Origin: Burkholderiaceae bacterium
Lineage (GTDB): Bacteria > Pseudomonadota > Gammaproteobacteria > Burkholderiales > Burkholderiaceae_C
Direction: 5' to 3'
Assembly: GCA_016790515.1 (NCBI GenBank)
Contig: JAEUOY010000067.1
Coordinates: forward strand, 1-32,257
DNA: 32,257 nucleotides
The notes below the pieces were generated by a model. That model was not told the origin of the DNA and ran no database searches. It saw only the letters and a list, made by a program, of their open reading frames with translations. This document shows positions 25,837-32,234 of this stretch, in pieces (position 1 is the first letter of the stretch; the number at the start of each line of letters is the position of its first letter). The translations under genes were made by a program, and so were the position numbers.

Positions 25837-26186
25837 TGAAGATCACCCCCACCCGCGGCAGCTCCGCGGCGGTCGAGTCCTGCGAATACCACGTGCTGCC
25901 CGTGGTGGTGGCCTTCGCGCTGGGCGTGCTGGTGATGGACCTGCGCGCCGACGTGGCGCAGGCCGAGCGCACCGAGGCCCTGGTGGCCGAGGCGCAGGAG
26001 GCGCGCGCCGTCGCCGCGGCGGCGGTCGAGCAGCTGCGGCGCGCCATCGCGCTGGTGGCGCAGATCGACGGCGTCTGTGGTGCGCCGGCCGGCACGCCGA
26101 TCGTGGGCGCCGGGGCCGAGCTGCAGGCCGGCATGGTCGGCGGCGTTACCACCGCACCCGGAACCCCCCCGGAGCGCGCGCAATGA
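25833..26186 (+). CDS. Small single-pass membrane protein, unknown
   Basis: This is a 117-residue protein with one hydrophobic segment (about 20-37, HVLPVVVAFALGVLVMDL) followed by an Ala/Glu-rich coiled coil (about 38-75) and a Gly/Pro-rich tail. It starts at an ATG overlapping the preceding stop (ATGA). It is not a clear holin or spanin and I do not recognise the family. Confidence 0.6.
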   Translation: MMKITPTRGSSAAVESCEYHVLPVVVAFALGVLVMDLRADVAQAERTEALVAEAQEARAVAAAAVEQLRRAIALVAQIDGVCGAPAGTPIVGAGAELQAGMVGGVTTAPGTPPERAQ

Positions 26187-26725
26187 ACGCCGCCGCCGCT
26201 GCCCAGGCGCCGCGGCCCAGCCCGCTGCAGGCCGCCCGCGAAGACCGGCTGCGCCGCGGCCTGCGCGCCATCAAGGCGGCGCAGCGCCAGCTCGGCATGG
26301 ACGACGACAGCTATCGCACCATGCTGGCCGCCCAGTGCGCCGGCAAGCGCAGCGCCACCGAGCTGACGATGGCCGAGCAGGCCAAGGTGCTCGACTACCT
26401 GCGCCGTTTGGGCGCCGTGAACCCGCGAGAGGCCGAGCGCCAGGCCGCCCGCTCGGGCGGCCGCAAGCGCGGCACCCCGGCGCCCGACAAGGCGGCGCTG
26501 CGCCACAAGCTGAACGCGCTGCTCGACGAGCTGGGCCGCGTGACCGGCGAGCCGCACTCGCTGGCCTACGCCGACGCGATCTGCAAGCGCAACGGCTGGG
26601 CCGAGCGGGTGGACTTCTGCGACTCGACGAGCCTGCGCGCCCTGGTGGGCGCCGTAGCCCGCACCCTGCGCGCCAAGGCGGCCCGGCCCGACGCCCGCGC
26701 GCCGCTCGACCCGGCCGCGCGCTGA
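26183..26725 (+). CDS. gemA: GemA-like regulator (Mu gp16, DUF1018)
   Basis: GemA of phage Mu changes host gene expression and DNA supercoiling. This 180-residue protein has the DUF1018 signature: RAIKAAQRQLGMDDDSYRTML (about 29-49), then GKRSATELTMAEQAKVLDYLR (about 54-74). The conserved C-terminal region is KLNALLDELGRVTGEPHSLAYADAICKRNGWAERVDF. GGAG precedes the ATG by 8 bp, and the ATG overlaps the previous stop. It is among the clearest Mu-family markers here. Confidence 0.92.
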   Translation: MNAAAAAQAPRPSPLQAAREDRLRRGLRAIKAAQRQLGMDDDSYRTMLAAQCAGKRSATELTMAEQAKVLDYLRRLGAVNPREAERQAARSGGRKRGTPAPDKAALRHKLNALLDELGRVTGEPHSLAYADAICKRNGWAERVDFCDSTSLRALVGAVARTLRAKAARPDARAPLDPAAR

Positions 26726-26739
26726 TCCGGCAGACCGCC

Positions 26740-27258
26740 ATGCGCGTCTACATGATCACCGGTGCCGACCTAGTGGACTACCACCACCTGCTGCCGCAGA
26801 CCGCGCGCGAGCTGGTGCGCGTGGCCGGCGCCACCGCGGCCCTGGCGCTGCTGAACACCCTGCCGGGCGTCGTCATGCTGATGCCCAAGGGGCCGGACAA
26901 CAACGCCCGCGGCGCACGCCGCTGGGCCCGGCTGGTCGAGGTGGCCGGCCCCGAGGCGGTGGCGGCGCTGGCCGCCCACTGCGGCGGCGGGGTGCTCGAG
27001 ATCCCCACCTGCGCGCAGCTGCGCACCGAGATCCGCCGCGCCTGGCTGCGCAAGCGCTTCGACGTGCTGACGGCCCGGCCGCCCGCCGGCTGCGGGCTGA
27101 GCCGCACCCAGGCGGTGCAGGAGCTGGGCGTGGAGCTGGCGATTGCCGGCTACGCCATGAGCAGCCGCGGCATCGAGACCGCCATCGACGGCAGCGGCCC
27201 CGAGTCGGCGCGCGATGCGCGCCCGGCCAGCCGGCAGCAGGACCTGTTCGCACTATGA
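26740..27258 (+). CDS. Mor-like middle-operon activator with internal duplication
   Basis: This 172-residue protein resembles the Mor/C activator family, which turns on phage middle or late transcription. A segment is present twice, 40 residues apart: VRVAGATAALALLNTLPGVV (26-45) and VEVAGPEAVAALAAHCGGGV (66-85), each followed by a short hydrophobic strand and Pro. A helix-turn-helix (GLSRTQAVQELGVELAIAGY, 119-138, then SSRGIETAI) is the likely DNA reader. The C-terminus is RQQDLFAL, matching the bacterial sliding-clamp-binding pattern Q-x-D/S-L-F. The call rests on motif resemblance and position after gemA, so it is moderate. The start follows a 14-bp gap. Confidence 0.65.
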   Translation: MRVYMITGADLVDYHHLLPQTARELVRVAGATAALALLNTLPGVVMLMPKGPDNNARGARRWARLVEVAGPEAVAALAAHCGGGVLEIPTCAQLRTEIRRAWLRKRFDVLTARPPAGCGLSRTQAVQELGVELAIAGYAMSSRGIETAIDGSGPESARDARPASRQQDLFAL

Positions 27259-28145
27259 CCGCCCCCGCCCCCGCCATGCCTGCCGCGCCCGCCATCGATG
27301 CGGCCATCGTGCGCTATGTGCAGCAGCACCAGCCGTGCCGCTTCGGCGAGCTGGCCGAGCTGTTCGTCGACGCGGCGCCGCTGGGCGTGGTGAACGCCAG
27401 CCACCTGCAGGCGCTGCAGGCCCGGCTGGCCCGCCTGGTGGCCTGCGGCCGGCTGCGCCGCATGGCCCCGCTGCGGTTCACTGCCCGCGGCCGGGGCGTG
27501 CGCGACCGGCTGCGCTTCATCGCCGGCGACGAACCCGCCACGACCGACCTTTCCCCGCCCGAGGCATGCCTCGATCCCCACCACCCACCCACCCCCGAGA
27601 AAGGCCCCGACATGGCCGCTACCCGAGTCAAAGCCAAGGCGATGACGACCCCCGTGCCGCAGAACCGCGACGACTGCGCCGCCTACATCCGCACGCTGGG
27701 CGACCTGCAGCGCGAGTTCGAGCGCCAGCGCGCCGACATGAACGACCGCATCGCCGAGATCACCAACGCAGCGCAGCCCGTGCTGGCCGGACTGACCGAG
27801 CGCATCGATGCGCTGCGCACCGGCATTCAGACCTGGTGCGAGGCGAACCGCGTCGCGCTGTGCGGCGAGGGCGACCGCCTGGGCAAGACGGTGAACCTCG
27901 TCACCGGCGAGGTGAGCTGGCGCCAGGTGCCGCCCAGCGTTCAGGTGCGCGGCGCCGAGGCCGTGCTCGACCGCCTGGCGGTGATGGGGCTCGACCGCTT
28001 CATCCGCACCCGCGCCGAGGTCAACAAGGAGGCGATCCTGGCCGAGCCCGACGCGGCGCGCGGCGTCCCCGGGCTGACCATCGTCACCGGGCTGGAGAAC
28101 TTCAGCATCACCCCGTTCGAGGCTGCGGCCGAGGTGGCAGCATGA
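27255..28145 (+). CDS. gam: Gam-like host-nuclease inhibitor with N-terminal extension
   Basis: Mu Gam binds double-stranded DNA ends and shields them from RecBCD and other exonucleases; it is related to Ku. Residues 120-296 match Gam over its whole length: VPQNRDDCAAYIRTLGDLQRE, MNDRIAEI, GIQTWCEANR, VNLVTGEVSWRQVPPSVQVRG, FIRTRAEVNKEAIL and ENFSITPFE. The preceding 119 residues, in the same frame with no stop, look like a separate winged helix (AIVRYVQQHQPCRFGELAEL, then LQARLARLVACGRLRR). An internal ATG at 27612 has its own ribosome binding site and gives a 177-residue Gam, close to Mu's 174. So the locus may make a fusion, a free Gam, or both. Confidence 0.88.
   Translation: MTAPAPAMPAAPAIDAAIVRYVQQHQPCRFGELAELFVDAAPLGVVNASHLQALQARLARLVACGRLRRMAPLRFTARGRGVRDRLRFIAGDEPATTDLSPPEACLDPHHPPTPEKGPDMAATRVKAKAMTTPVPQNRDDCAAYIRTLGDLQREFERQRADMNDRIAEITNAAQPVLAGLTERIDALRTGIQTWCEANRVALCGEGDRLGKTVNLVTGEVSWRQVPPSVQVRGAEAVLDRLAVMGLDRFIRTRAEVNKEAILAEPDAARGVPGLTIVTGLENFSITPFEAAAEVAA
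27596..27614 (+). promoter_or_regulatory. Internal ribosome binding site and start for free Gam
   Basis: GAGAAAGG (27597-27604) lies 7 bp before the in-frame ATG at 27612, exactly where Gam homology starts. This supports a separate 177-residue Gam product. Confidence 0.6.
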
Positions 28146-28576
28146 GCCGCGTCGCGCGACCCGCGGCGCCGCGGCAGCCCGACACCAATCTTGCCGACGA
28201 CGAGCCGGCGGGGTTCAAGCACACGCTGACCAGCGTGGCCGAGGCCGGCGCCCACAAGCCCGCCGGGGTGCCGGCCAGCGTGTTCGACGCCGGCCGCATG
28301 GCCCGCCCCAAGCGCGACTGGACGCCGCTGACCCCTACCGTCGTCGCCATCAAGAAGGGCGTGCCGCTGCCGCCGCGCATCCGCGGGCTGGGCGACCGCT
28401 ACGGCATCCTGCTGGGCCGCATGGAGCCCGCCGACTGCGTCGAGCTGACCGAGAGGCACGCCAAGAGCATGACGCACCGCGCCCGCGTGCTGGGCATCCC
28501 CGTGACGACCCGCAAGCTCGACAACGGCGCCGTGGGCTTGTGGCGCCTGGCCCCCGGCGCGGGGGATGCATCATGA
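28142..28576 (+). CDS. Phage early protein, unknown
   Basis: This is a 144-residue protein. A flexible N-terminus is followed by a basic core (ARPKRDWTPLTPTVVAIKKG) and a folded C-terminal domain: LPPRIRGLGDRYGILLGRM, then ECVELTERHAKS-type helices and GIPVTTRKLDNGAVGLWRL. The last part looks like a helix-turn-helix followed by a wing, so DNA binding is possible. It starts and ends with ATGA overlaps with its neighbours. I do not recognise the family. Confidence 0.62.
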   Translation: MSRVARPAAPRQPDTNLADDEPAGFKHTLTSVAEAGAHKPAGVPASVFDAGRMARPKRDWTPLTPTVVAIKKGVPLPPRIRGLGDRYGILLGRMEPADCVELTERHAKSMTHRARVLGIPVTTRKLDNGAVGLWRLAPGAGDAS

Positions 28577-29025
28577 CCGCGCCGCAAACCCCGGCCCGGC
28601 CGCTGAGCCCGTTCGAACGCGGCATGTTCGCGGCGATCGACGCGCAGGCCGACGCGGGCTGCCTGGGCGCCGACACCGATGCGGAGCAGTTTCGCGGCGG
28701 CATGCTCGAGGCCCTGCACCGGCCGCCGGTGGCGAAGGGCATCGCCCCCGCCACCACCACCCAGCAGAAGCTGAAGACCGCGCTGGCCCAGGCGCTGGAC
28801 GACAGCCTGCGCTGGGAGACCTGGGCCCGCGAGCTGGAAAGCGTGCTGCAGGCGCTGGCCGGCGACATCGCCCCGGTGGTGCTGGCGCACCTGCGCGGCG
28901 ACGGCGCGGGCGTGTGCGCCGCGCTGACGAAGTTCGCCAACGAGCACTGCAAGCAGCTGCTGACCGCGGCGCACGACCCGGCCGGCCTGGCCGGCCACGT
29001 CGAAGCGCCCGGGGTGATGCAATGA
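28573..29025 (+). CDS. Phage early protein, unknown
   Basis: This is a 150-residue soluble, mostly helical protein. Clusters such as KLKTALAQALDDSLRWETWA and FANEHCKQLLTAA are conserved-looking, but no domain is recognised. It starts at an ATG overlapping the previous stop and ends overlapping the next start. Confidence 0.6.
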   Translation: MTAPQTPARPLSPFERGMFAAIDAQADAGCLGADTDAEQFRGGMLEALHRPPVAKGIAPATTTQQKLKTALAQALDDSLRWETWARELESVLQALAGDIAPVVLAHLRGDGAGVCAALTKFANEHCKQLLTAAHDPAGLAGHVEAPGVMQ

Positions 29026-29285
29026 CCGCCGCCCAGCGCCCCGGCATGCTGCGGCTGCAGGTCAACACCACGGGCGCCTGGCGCAACGTGATCGAGTTCC
29101 CGCGCGACGACGACATCATCTGCGCCCAGGTGCTGACCGCCGCGCCGCTGCTGGCCGCCGCGGCCGGCCCGCGCGCGACGCTGCGCATCTGCTCGGCCGA
29201 CGGGCTGCAGACGGTGCAGAGCCACTGGCAGGCCGGCCAGGGCTGGCGCCCGGCCCGTGCGGCGGCCGATGGGGACGCATCGTGA
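29022..29285 (+). CDS. Small phage protein, unknown
   Basis: This 87-residue protein has a predicted beta-rich core (MLRLQVNTTGAWRNVIEF, then LRICSADGLQTVQSHW). It has no membrane segment or known motif. It sits in the overlapping early operon (ATGA before, GTGA after). Confidence 0.58.
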   Translation: MTAAQRPGMLRLQVNTTGAWRNVIEFPRDDDIICAQVLTAAPLLAAAAGPRATLRICSADGLQTVQSHWQAGQGWRPARAAADGDAS

Positions 29286-29542
29286 TCGGCCGGGTGATCC
29301 TCGCGCCGGGCGAGCCGCGCTGCCGGCCCAGCCGGGCCTGCCCCGACAAGGGGCACTGCGAGCGGCAGCTGGCGGCGCTGCCGTCGGCAGGCGCGATCGT
29401 GGGGGACTTCTCGATCACGCCGCTGGGCAACACCGCGCGCGATGCCGGGGCCTACCCGCAGTACCTCAGCGCCGAGGCGGCGCGGCTGCTGCAGGGCAAG
29501 GCGGCCGGGCCGGTGGTGCACGAGCCGATAGGGGGTTACTGA
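29282..29542 (+). CDS. Small cysteine-containing phage protein
   Basis: This 86-residue protein starts at a GTG that overlaps the previous stop. Three evenly spaced cysteines, Cys14, Cys20 and Cys26 (CRPSRACPDKGHC), could bind metal with a fourth ligand such as His25. The rest is unrecognised. Its stop overlaps the next ATG by one base. Confidence 0.58.
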   Translation: MIGRVILAPGEPRCRPSRACPDKGHCERQLAALPSAGAIVGDFSITPLGNTARDAGAYPQYLSAEAARLLQGKAAGPVVHEPIGGY

Positions 29543-30078
29543 TGGCCCGCCACCACCGCCCCCGCGCCCCGCGGGTAACGCCGCACACCATGGCCATTGC
29601 CGCGGCCCGCGCGCGCCGGCTGAGCGACGCCGACGTGAAGCAGCAGCGCGCCATCGTCGAGACCGCGCTGGGCGAGTTCTCGCGCGGCATCCGCTGCGCG
29701 TTCCACTGGAACAGCCTGGCCGACGTGGCGAACGTGGCGCAGACGTTGGCCGGCATGGGCCTGGGCAGCGGGCGCGAGGCCGACGCGGTCACCGGCGCGG
29801 CGCAAGGCGCGCTGCAGGCCGTGCACCAGCGCCAGGCCGCGGGCGGCAGCTGGACGCTGTACGCCACCGAGCTGGACGCGCTGACCTGGCTGGTTCGCCT
29901 GCACACCACGGTGCAGCTTCCGGCCTGCAGCTACGGCGAGTTCGACGAGGCCTTCCGCGCCACGCACCGGCGGCTGCGCCAGACGCTGGCGGGCAACGCC
30001 TCGCCCGGCGCGGTGTTGGTGGCCGGCGACCTGGCCGGCGACCTGGGCGGCCGCCTGGATCAGCGAGGCGCGCTGTGA
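29542..30078 (+). CDS. Phage early protein, unknown
   Basis: This is a 178-residue protein with a basic N-terminus (MARHHRPRAPR) and then a helical body (LSDADVKQQRAIVETALGEF; SLADVANVAQTLAGMGLG; ATELDALTWLVRLHTTVQLP). Proteins of this look occur in Mu-like early regions, but I cannot assign a function. It is linked by overlaps to both neighbours. Confidence 0.6.
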   Translation: MARHHRPRAPRVTPHTMAIAAARARRLSDADVKQQRAIVETALGEFSRGIRCAFHWNSLADVANVAQTLAGMGLGSGREADAVTGAAQGALQAVHQRQAAGGSWTLYATELDALTWLVRLHTTVQLPACSYGEFDEAFRATHRRLRQTLAGNASPGAVLVAGDLAGDLGGRLDQRGAL

Positions 30079-30452
30079 GCGGCGCTGACTGGGCGATGGT
30101 CGGGCTGTACGTGCTCGGTCTGGCGCAAGGGGCGTGGGCCGCGTGGTGGGTGTGGCGCTGCCCAGACCCCGAGGAGCACGCTGCGCCAGCCGGAGGGGGC
30201 GCGGTGCTGGAGCCGGTTCCGAACGTCCCCTATGTGTCGATGAGCCAGGTCGTCGCCGACCAGGGTGTCGTGCTGCTGATGCTGCCCGACTACGCCGACC
30301 GCGTCGACCTGGCCGTGACCAATACGCCCGATGCCGGGCCGCAGGTCAGCCTGACCGGCGCCGCAGCCCGCGATCTGGGGCAGGTGCTGATCGAGGCGGC
30401 GCAGCGGCTGGATGCGCGCGAAGCGCAGGACGATTGCAGGGAGGCCGCATGA
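30075..30452 (+). CDS. Small membrane-anchored phage protein, unknown
   Basis: This 125-residue protein has one N-terminal membrane segment (about 6-28, WAMVGLYVLGLAQGAWAAWW) ending in RCPDP. A soluble domain of about 95 residues follows (VVLLMLPDYADRVDLAVTN...). It starts at a GTG overlapping the previous stop. No holin-like second segment is seen. Confidence 0.58.
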   Translation: MSGADWAMVGLYVLGLAQGAWAAWWVWRCPDPEEHAAPAGGGAVLEPVPNVPYVSMSQVVADQGVVLLMLPDYADRVDLAVTNTPDAGPQVSLTGAAARDLGQVLIEAAQRLDAREAQDDCREAA

Positions 30453-30901
30453 GCGTGATCGCATGGGACGGGCTGCGGCTGGCCGCCGACAAGCGGGCGT
30501 CGATCGGCGGCCTGATCCGCACGACGACGAAGGTGTTCCACCTGGGCGATGCGCTGGCCGGCTACAGCGGCGACGCCGATGCCGGCGAGGAAGTGCTGGC
30601 CTGGTTCAGGGCCGGCGCCGACCCGGCGAAGTTCCCGGCGCAGCAGCGCAGCGGCGACAACTTGGCCGGGCTGCTGATCGTGCACCGCGACGGCTCGATC
30701 TGGAAGTTCGAGCGCACGCCGCACCCGGTGCGGTTTCCGGCGCAGACCTTCGCCATCGGCAGCGGCCGCGACTTCGCGCTGGCGGCCATGCACTGCGGTC
30801 GCACGGCGCCCGAGGCCGTGGAGGTGGCGTGCCTGTTCGACAGCGGGTGCGGGAATGGGGTCGATGTGCTGACGTTCGGTGAAGGCGGAGTGCAACCATG
30901 A
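30449..30901 (+). CDS. Proteasome/HslV-like Ntn-hydrolase homologue of the phage
   Basis: This 150-residue protein resembles proteasome beta subunits and HslV. It opens MSVIAWDGLRLAADKRAS, so Met removal would expose Ser2 where HslV has catalytic Thr1. Asp14 and Lys28 (TTTKVF) sit like HslV Asp17 and Lys33. AGYSGDADAGEEVLAWF and FAIGSGRDFALAAMHCG parallel the conserved HslV GFAGGTADAF and AIGSGGPYAQAAA segments. CGNGVDVLTF ends the fold. Phage proteins of this type are known as uncharacterised proteasome-like proteins. Protease activity is inferred only, and no HslU-like ATPase is nearby. GGGAG precedes the ATG. Confidence 0.75.
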   Translation: MSVIAWDGLRLAADKRASIGGLIRTTTKVFHLGDALAGYSGDADAGEEVLAWFRAGADPAKFPAQQRSGDNLAGLLIVHRDGSIWKFERTPHPVRFPAQTFAIGSGRDFALAAMHCGRTAPEAVEVACLFDSGCGNGVDVLTFGEGGVQP

Positions 30902-31092
30902 GCCAGTCGGAGCGGCAGATCGCCGGTGGCCAGCGCCGCACGCTGCGCGCGATGCGCGAACGCCTGCTGGTGATGGCCGAAGCCTGGGACGGCGTCGACG
31001 AGTTCAACCGATCGCAGTTGACAGAACTGTCCGACCAGGTCGAGAAGGTGGCAACGGAATTGGTCGCTGACCAAGATGGGAGTATCGGTTGA
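30898..31092 (+). CDS. Small charged phage protein, unknown
   Basis: This is a 64-residue helical protein (TLRAMRERLLVMAEAWDGVD; ELSDQVEKVATELVADQDG). GGAG lies 7 bp upstream of an ATG that overlaps the preceding stop. The function is unknown. Confidence 0.58.
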   Translation: MSQSERQIAGGQRRTLRAMRERLLVMAEAWDGVDEFNRSQLTELSDQVEKVATELVADQDGSIG

Positions 31093-31526
31093 GCGATTCC
31101 GCAAGCGATCACGACCCGCAGGAGATGGATGAGCGGCGCCCCTGCTGCCATGCGCTGCTGGCGGCGCTGGCCGACATTGCGCAGCCGATCGTGCCGATCC
31201 CTCGCGACATCATGGCAATGGCCGCAATCGAGGCGTTCGGTGACGCGCCGCTGGCGCGGTGCCAGCAGCTGGTCGGGCCTGGTTCAAAGGCACCCCGCTG
31301 GTGGCACTGTGACACCCACGGACCTGGCAGCCTGACTGCCTGGGGCTGCCCGGAGTGTGTTCGTGAAATGCGGCTGCAACTTGCTGAGCGGTCTGCGCTT
31401 CCGAAACTCACGCACGAGCAGGCGTGCGCGCTGCACACGATGCTGGACCACTACGGGCGCGACCCGCGCATGCACTGCCTGGTGGAACTGCTGCCGGAAA
31501 ACATGCGGCGCGACTTTGGCGCCTAA
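31089..31526 (+). CDS. Zinc-ribbon-like small protein ending in the attC-like site
   Basis: Up to 145 residues from a TTG overlapping the previous stop; an ATG at 31125 is an alternative (133 residues), with GGAG immediately before it. The segment WWHCDTHGPGSLTAWGCPEC (about 71-90) has spaced Cys and His residues suggestive of a zinc site. The rest is helical and unrecognised. Its TAA stop lies inside GCCTAAC (31521-31527), the outer box of the attC-like hairpin, as is common for integron cassette ORFs. GTTGAGC at 31088-31094 also fits the GTTRRRY cassette boundary pattern, although this is weak evidence. Confidence 0.55.
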   Translation: MSDSASDHDPQEMDERRPCCHALLAALADIAQPIVPIPRDIMAMAAIEAFGDAPLARCQQLVGPGSKAPRWWHCDTHGPGSLTAWGCPECVREMRLQLAERSALPKLTHEQACALHTMLDHYGRDPRMHCLVELLPENMRRDFGA

Positions 31527-31598
31527 CGAAGCCCTTGTAGTTCGAGCTAAGCCGTAGACCCGGTACTCCGGGGCTACGGCTTGAGCGAGGGGTTAGCC
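31521..31598 (+). repeat. attC-like imperfect hairpin (integron cassette site)
   Basis: The 78-bp element starts GCCTAAC and ends GTTAGCC; these outer boxes pair at 6 of 7 positions. Inside, CCCTTG (31532-31537) can pair with CGAGGG. AAGCCGTAG (31549-31557) pairs perfectly with CTACGGCTT (31574-31582), and CCCGG/CCGGG closes a TACT loop. Long imperfect stems with RYYYAAC and GTTRRRY boxes define integron attC sites. Deviations are a C at one expected purine of the right box and a left arm 12 nt longer than the right. It is the only sizeable non-coding gap (107 bp) in this operon. Confidence 0.5.
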
Positions 31599-31633
31599 GG
31601 CTCCCCAGAAAAGCGGCACAACGTAGGAACGAC

Positions 31634-31861
31634 ATGGAAACTTTCGTGCAACCGAAGATCACCGGCTACCGCCAACTGAACGAGGCGGAAGCTGCGCTGA
31701 TGAACGAGATCAAGGCCGAGGGCGTGAAGCTCGGCGATCTGGTGGCGAAGCTGCGCGCTACCGAGGGCCTGGACCAGCGGTGGGTGAGCATCGGCGCCAC
31801 CGACCTGCAGACCGGCCTGATGGCGCTGACGCGCGGCGTGGCGCAACCGACCACGTTCTGA
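31634..31861 (+). CDS. Acb2/Tad1-like anti-CBASS cyclic-nucleotide sponge
   Basis: This 75-residue protein resembles the Acb2 family. Phage Acb2 proteins sequester cyclic oligonucleotide messengers and so block CBASS (and some Thoeris) defence. The family pattern is present: ITGYRQLNEAEAALMNEIK (9-27), then LDQRWVSIGATDLQTGLMAL (47-66), then TRGVAQP and a C-terminal Phe. A helical hairpin is expected. AGGAA lies 6 bp before the ATG. It follows the attC-like element by 35 bp. Family assignment rests on motif memory, and ligand range cannot be told. Confidence 0.75.
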   Translation: METFVQPKITGYRQLNEAEAALMNEIKAEGVKLGDLVAKLRATEGLDQRWVSIGATDLQTGLMALTRGVAQPTTF

Positions 31862-31863
31862 GC

Positions 31864-32169
31864 ATGAGCCGCGCCGACGCATTGCGCCCGATGCACCGCA
31901 GCGTGCTGGAGAAGCACGCACGCGCCCGCGGCTACCGGCCGCTCCCGGTGAACATGAACACCGTGGCGATGCCCACCGAAGCGCGGGAGTGCATCGAGCG
32001 CATTGCGCTCGGCATCTTCACAGACATGGTGAACAGCGGCGCCACGCTGCAGGAGACGCTGGCGGCCGTGTACCTGAGCGGCAGCGAGAACGCATTGGCG
32101 GGGTACCGCGAGCCGGCTAACGAATGGAAGGGACTTCCCCTCCCCGAGCCCTGTTTGCGGACAGGGTGA
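31864..32169 (+). CDS. Small protein after the Acb2-like gene, 3' end possibly altered
   Basis: This 101-residue protein starts two bases after the Acb2-like stop. The core ECIERIALGIFTDMVNSGAT (about 41-60), then LQETLAAVYLSGSENALAG, is helical and resembles short phage proteins of unknown function. After GYREPAN (about residue 85) the sequence EWKGLPLPEPCLRTG lies beyond the inverted 12-bp repeat (32110-32121). It may therefore derive from an inserted IS rather than the original gene. Confidence 0.55.
   Translation: MSRADALRPMHRSVLEKHARARGYRPLPVNMNTVAMPTEARECIERIALGIFTDMVNSGATLQETLAAVYLSGSENALAGYREPANEWKGLPLPEPCLRTG
32110..32121 (-). repeat. Inverted copy of the cassette-start sequence
   Basis: GAGCCGGCTAAC here is the exact reverse complement of GTTAGCCGGCTC at 31592-31603. 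In an integron cassette the left outer box of its attC (here GGCTAAC, 32115-32121) should complement the cassette's own first bases (GTTAGCC, 31592-31598), and it does so perfectly. Part of the match is a palindrome (AGCCGGCT), which weakens its significance. Confidence 0.45.
32149..32166 (+). other. Hairpin in the leader of the IS110-like gene
   Basis: CCCTGT (32149-32154) and ACAGGG (32161-32166) form a perfect 6-bp stem around TTGCGG. It lies about 70 bp before the transposase start, in what is probably the IS left end. Non-coding flanks of IS110-family elements can encode a bridge RNA, so an RNA role is conceivable. Confidence 0.35.
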
Positions 32170-32234
32170 AAACCGCAGGCTGAAGATGGGAGGTGCGAAC
32201 GCTCATCCTCAACTGCCCAGGAAGGAGAATTCCC

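Noticed and set aside
25833-26186. Phage holin
   Set aside because: Only one membrane segment, followed by a long coiled coil, and no endolysin gene nearby.
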